6,535 nucleotides of DNA from Rhodospirillales bacterium. Its GTDB lineage: Bacteria; Pseudomonadota; Alphaproteobacteria; CACIAM-22H2. Where the stretch lies: assembly GCA_016195145.1 (NCBI GenBank), contig JACQAF010000016.1:1-6535 (forward strand), given 5' to 3'. Shown here in pieces: positions 5,731 through 6,535 of this stretch. The notes beneath the pieces were generated by a model. That model had not been told where the DNA came from. It was given only the letters and a program-made list of their open reading frames with translations, and did not search any database. Position 1 is the first letter of the stretch; every line of letters begins with the position of its first letter. A program made the translations under genes and the position numbers.

Positions 5731-6226
5731 GGGCGCGACGCCCGGCCAGGACTTCATCCTCAAGCCGGATGCGAACGCGCAGGAAAGCAAAATTGAGCAG
5801 CGAGAAGACCAGCGCGATCTGCCATGCGTCAAAGACCAGCGGCAGCACTGCGATCTCGCCGGCGACGACGATATAGTTTGGATGGCGGACGAAGCGGTAT
5901 GGTCCCTTCGCCACCAGCGGCGCGCCGGGCAGCGTAAGCACCCGCGTCGTCCAGAACCGGCCGAGGCTTGTCATTACCCAGACGCGCCCGACCTGTAGAA
6001 ACAGATAGACCCCAAGAAAAATCCAGTCGAGCGGCGCATCGGCCGGCACGGTCAGGATCAGCGCCGCCAGCCAGCCGCCATGCAGCAGAACGACCCAGGG
6101 ATATTGGCTTGCGCCATGCTCGACCGCCCCAGCCGCGCGCAATCGGCTTTCGTTGCGGCGCGCGATAACCAGTTCGCTGAGCCGCTCGAACGCCACCAGC
6201 GCCAATACGATCTGGGTCGGCGTCAT
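5711..6226 (-). CDS. Isoprenylcysteine carboxyl methyltransferase-like membrane methyltransferase (BpsB/SrsB type)
   Basis: This 171-residue integral membrane protein is of the ICMT family, S-adenosylmethionine-dependent methyltransferases of the inner membrane. Hydrophobic segments are visible near 5-20, 44-60, 67-86 and 118-150. The cofactor-binding signature GPYRFVRHPNYIVVAGE is at 108-124, and a charged RIRLEDEVL block lies near 152-160. The start at 6226 is chosen because its ATG overlaps the polyketide synthase TGA in ATGA, and the hydrophobic N-terminus begins there; the frame extends further upstream only as antisense-like sequence. Bacteria have little prenylated protein, and family members beside type III polyketide synthases (B. 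subtilis BpsB, Streptomyces SrsB) O-methylate alkylpyrones or alkylresorcinols. That role is inferred here from the coupling. Confidence 0.9.
   Translation of the reverse strand: MTPTQIVLALVAFERLSELVIARRNESRLRAAGAVEHGASQYPWVVLLHGGWLAALILTVPADAPLDWIFLGVYLFLQVGRVWVMTSLGRFWTTRVLTLPGAPLVAKGPYRFVRHPNYIVVAGEIAVLPLVFDAWQIALVFSLLNFAFLRVRIRLEDEVLAGRRALTRPEN
5721..5747. terminator. GC-rich hairpin at the convergent VOC/methyltransferase ends
   Basis: GGCCGGG (5721-5727) and CCCGGCC (5741-5747) are perfect 7-base arms. The VOC stop codon lies in the loop. A smaller alternative stem, GGGCG/CGCCC (5731-5735 with 5739-5743), nests inside. Neither strand has a T-run right after the stem, so it is not a canonical intrinsic terminator. 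Its placement over two convergent gene ends suggests it may still help pause or end both transcripts. Confidence 0.35.
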
Positions 6227-6535
6227 GCCGCAGGCAGTTCGGGCAGGGGTGCCGGATCGAGGGTCAGGAAGGCAGCGGTGAAGCCCGGCCCCAGCGCCGA
6301 GAGAAGATAGCGCCCCGGATTGCCCGCCAGCATGCGTTCGAGAACGAACATCACCGTCGCCGCCGACATGTTGCCATAATCGCGCAAGACTTCGCGCGCT
6401 ATCCATAACTCGCCTTGCGGCAGGCCGAGGGATTGTTCGAGCGCGTCGATCACCTTCGCCCCGCCAGGATGGCAGACGAAGAAGTCGATATCCGCCACTG
6501 TCTGGCGTTCGCGGGCGAGGAAGCGGTCGAGCGCC
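6223..6535 (-). CDS. Type III polyketide synthase, C-terminal part (partial, runs off the right edge)
   Basis: About 103 C-terminal residues of a chalcone/stilbene synthase-like enzyme are visible, roughly the last third of a 350-400-residue protein. Two of the three catalytic residues can be read: the histidine in FFVCHPGGAKVID (codon 6471-6469) and the asparagine in LRDYGNMSAATVMF (codon 6372-6370). The nucleophilic cysteine would lie beyond the window. The SALGPGFT stretch is the usual C-terminal loop of the fold. Such enzymes extend a starter CoA with malonyl-CoA and cyclise the product to pyrones, resorcinols or phloroglucinols. The TGA overlaps the next gene's ATG, so the methyltransferase is translationally coupled and probably acts on the product. 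Starter and ring type cannot be predicted from this part. Confidence 0.93.
   Translation of the reverse strand, partial: ALDRFLARERQTVADIDFFVCHPGGAKVIDALEQSLGLPQGELWIAREVLRDYGNMSAATVMFVLERMLAGNPGRYLLSALGPGFTAAFLTLDPAPLPELPAA

Noticed and set aside
6227..6406. N-terminal extension of the methyltransferase to 6406
   Set aside because: The extra 60 residues overlap the synthase coding region, are not membrane-like and match no ICMT N-terminus; the ATGA overlap gives a natural start at 6226.

Overview
The window is GC-rich bacterial DNA, densely packed with genes, with mostly AGGAG-like ribosome binding sites and metabolic genes in short operons on both strands. Composition and protein style suggest a proteobacterium, most likely an alphaproteobacterium with a broad catabolic repertoire. 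That placement is an inference; no rRNA, tRNA or other taxonomic marker is present. No mobile element, CRISPR array or RNA gene was found, and no stretch longer than 300 bases lacks a gene.

Layout from left to right. (1) The last codons of a plus-strand gene (3-50) are followed by a two-gene plus-strand unit: an HpcH/HpaI (class II) aldolase (125-889) and a D-2-hydroxyacid dehydrogenase of the glyoxylate/hydroxypyruvate reductase type (908-1849). Together they could split a 2-keto-3-deoxy acid and reduce the resulting oxoacid. (2) Convergent to them is a flavin-dependent nitronate monooxygenase-like oxidoreductase (2849-1866). Upstream of it on the same strand is a small NTF2-fold, lumazine-binding-like protein (3368-2994). 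(3) Divergent from the NTF2-fold gene is an HxlR-family winged-helix regulator (3501-3905). The AT-rich gap between them carries two perfect palindromes, the best operator candidates in the window. (4) A minus-strand pair encodes the A and B subunits of a CoA transferase closest to 3-oxoadipate/3-oxoacid CoA transferase (5251-4568 and 4564-3902). It ends at a convincing intrinsic terminator that lies inside the 3' end of the regulator gene. (5) Divergent from the pair is a one-domain VOC/glyoxalase-fold metalloprotein (5359-5730). (6) A minus-strand operon enters from the right edge: the C-terminal third of a type III polyketide synthase (6535-6223), translationally coupled by an ATGA overlap to an isoprenylcysteine-methyltransferase-like membrane methyltransferase (6226-5711). 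This resembles the known bpsA-bpsB and srsA-srsB pairs that make methylated alkylpyrones or alkylresorcinols.

The region is mostly ordinary accessory metabolism. I see no clearly new system. The points most worth a second look are the HxlR/NTF2-fold divergent module with its palindromes and conserved cysteine, the polyketide synthase-methyltransferase pair, and the antisense terminator embedded in the regulator gene.
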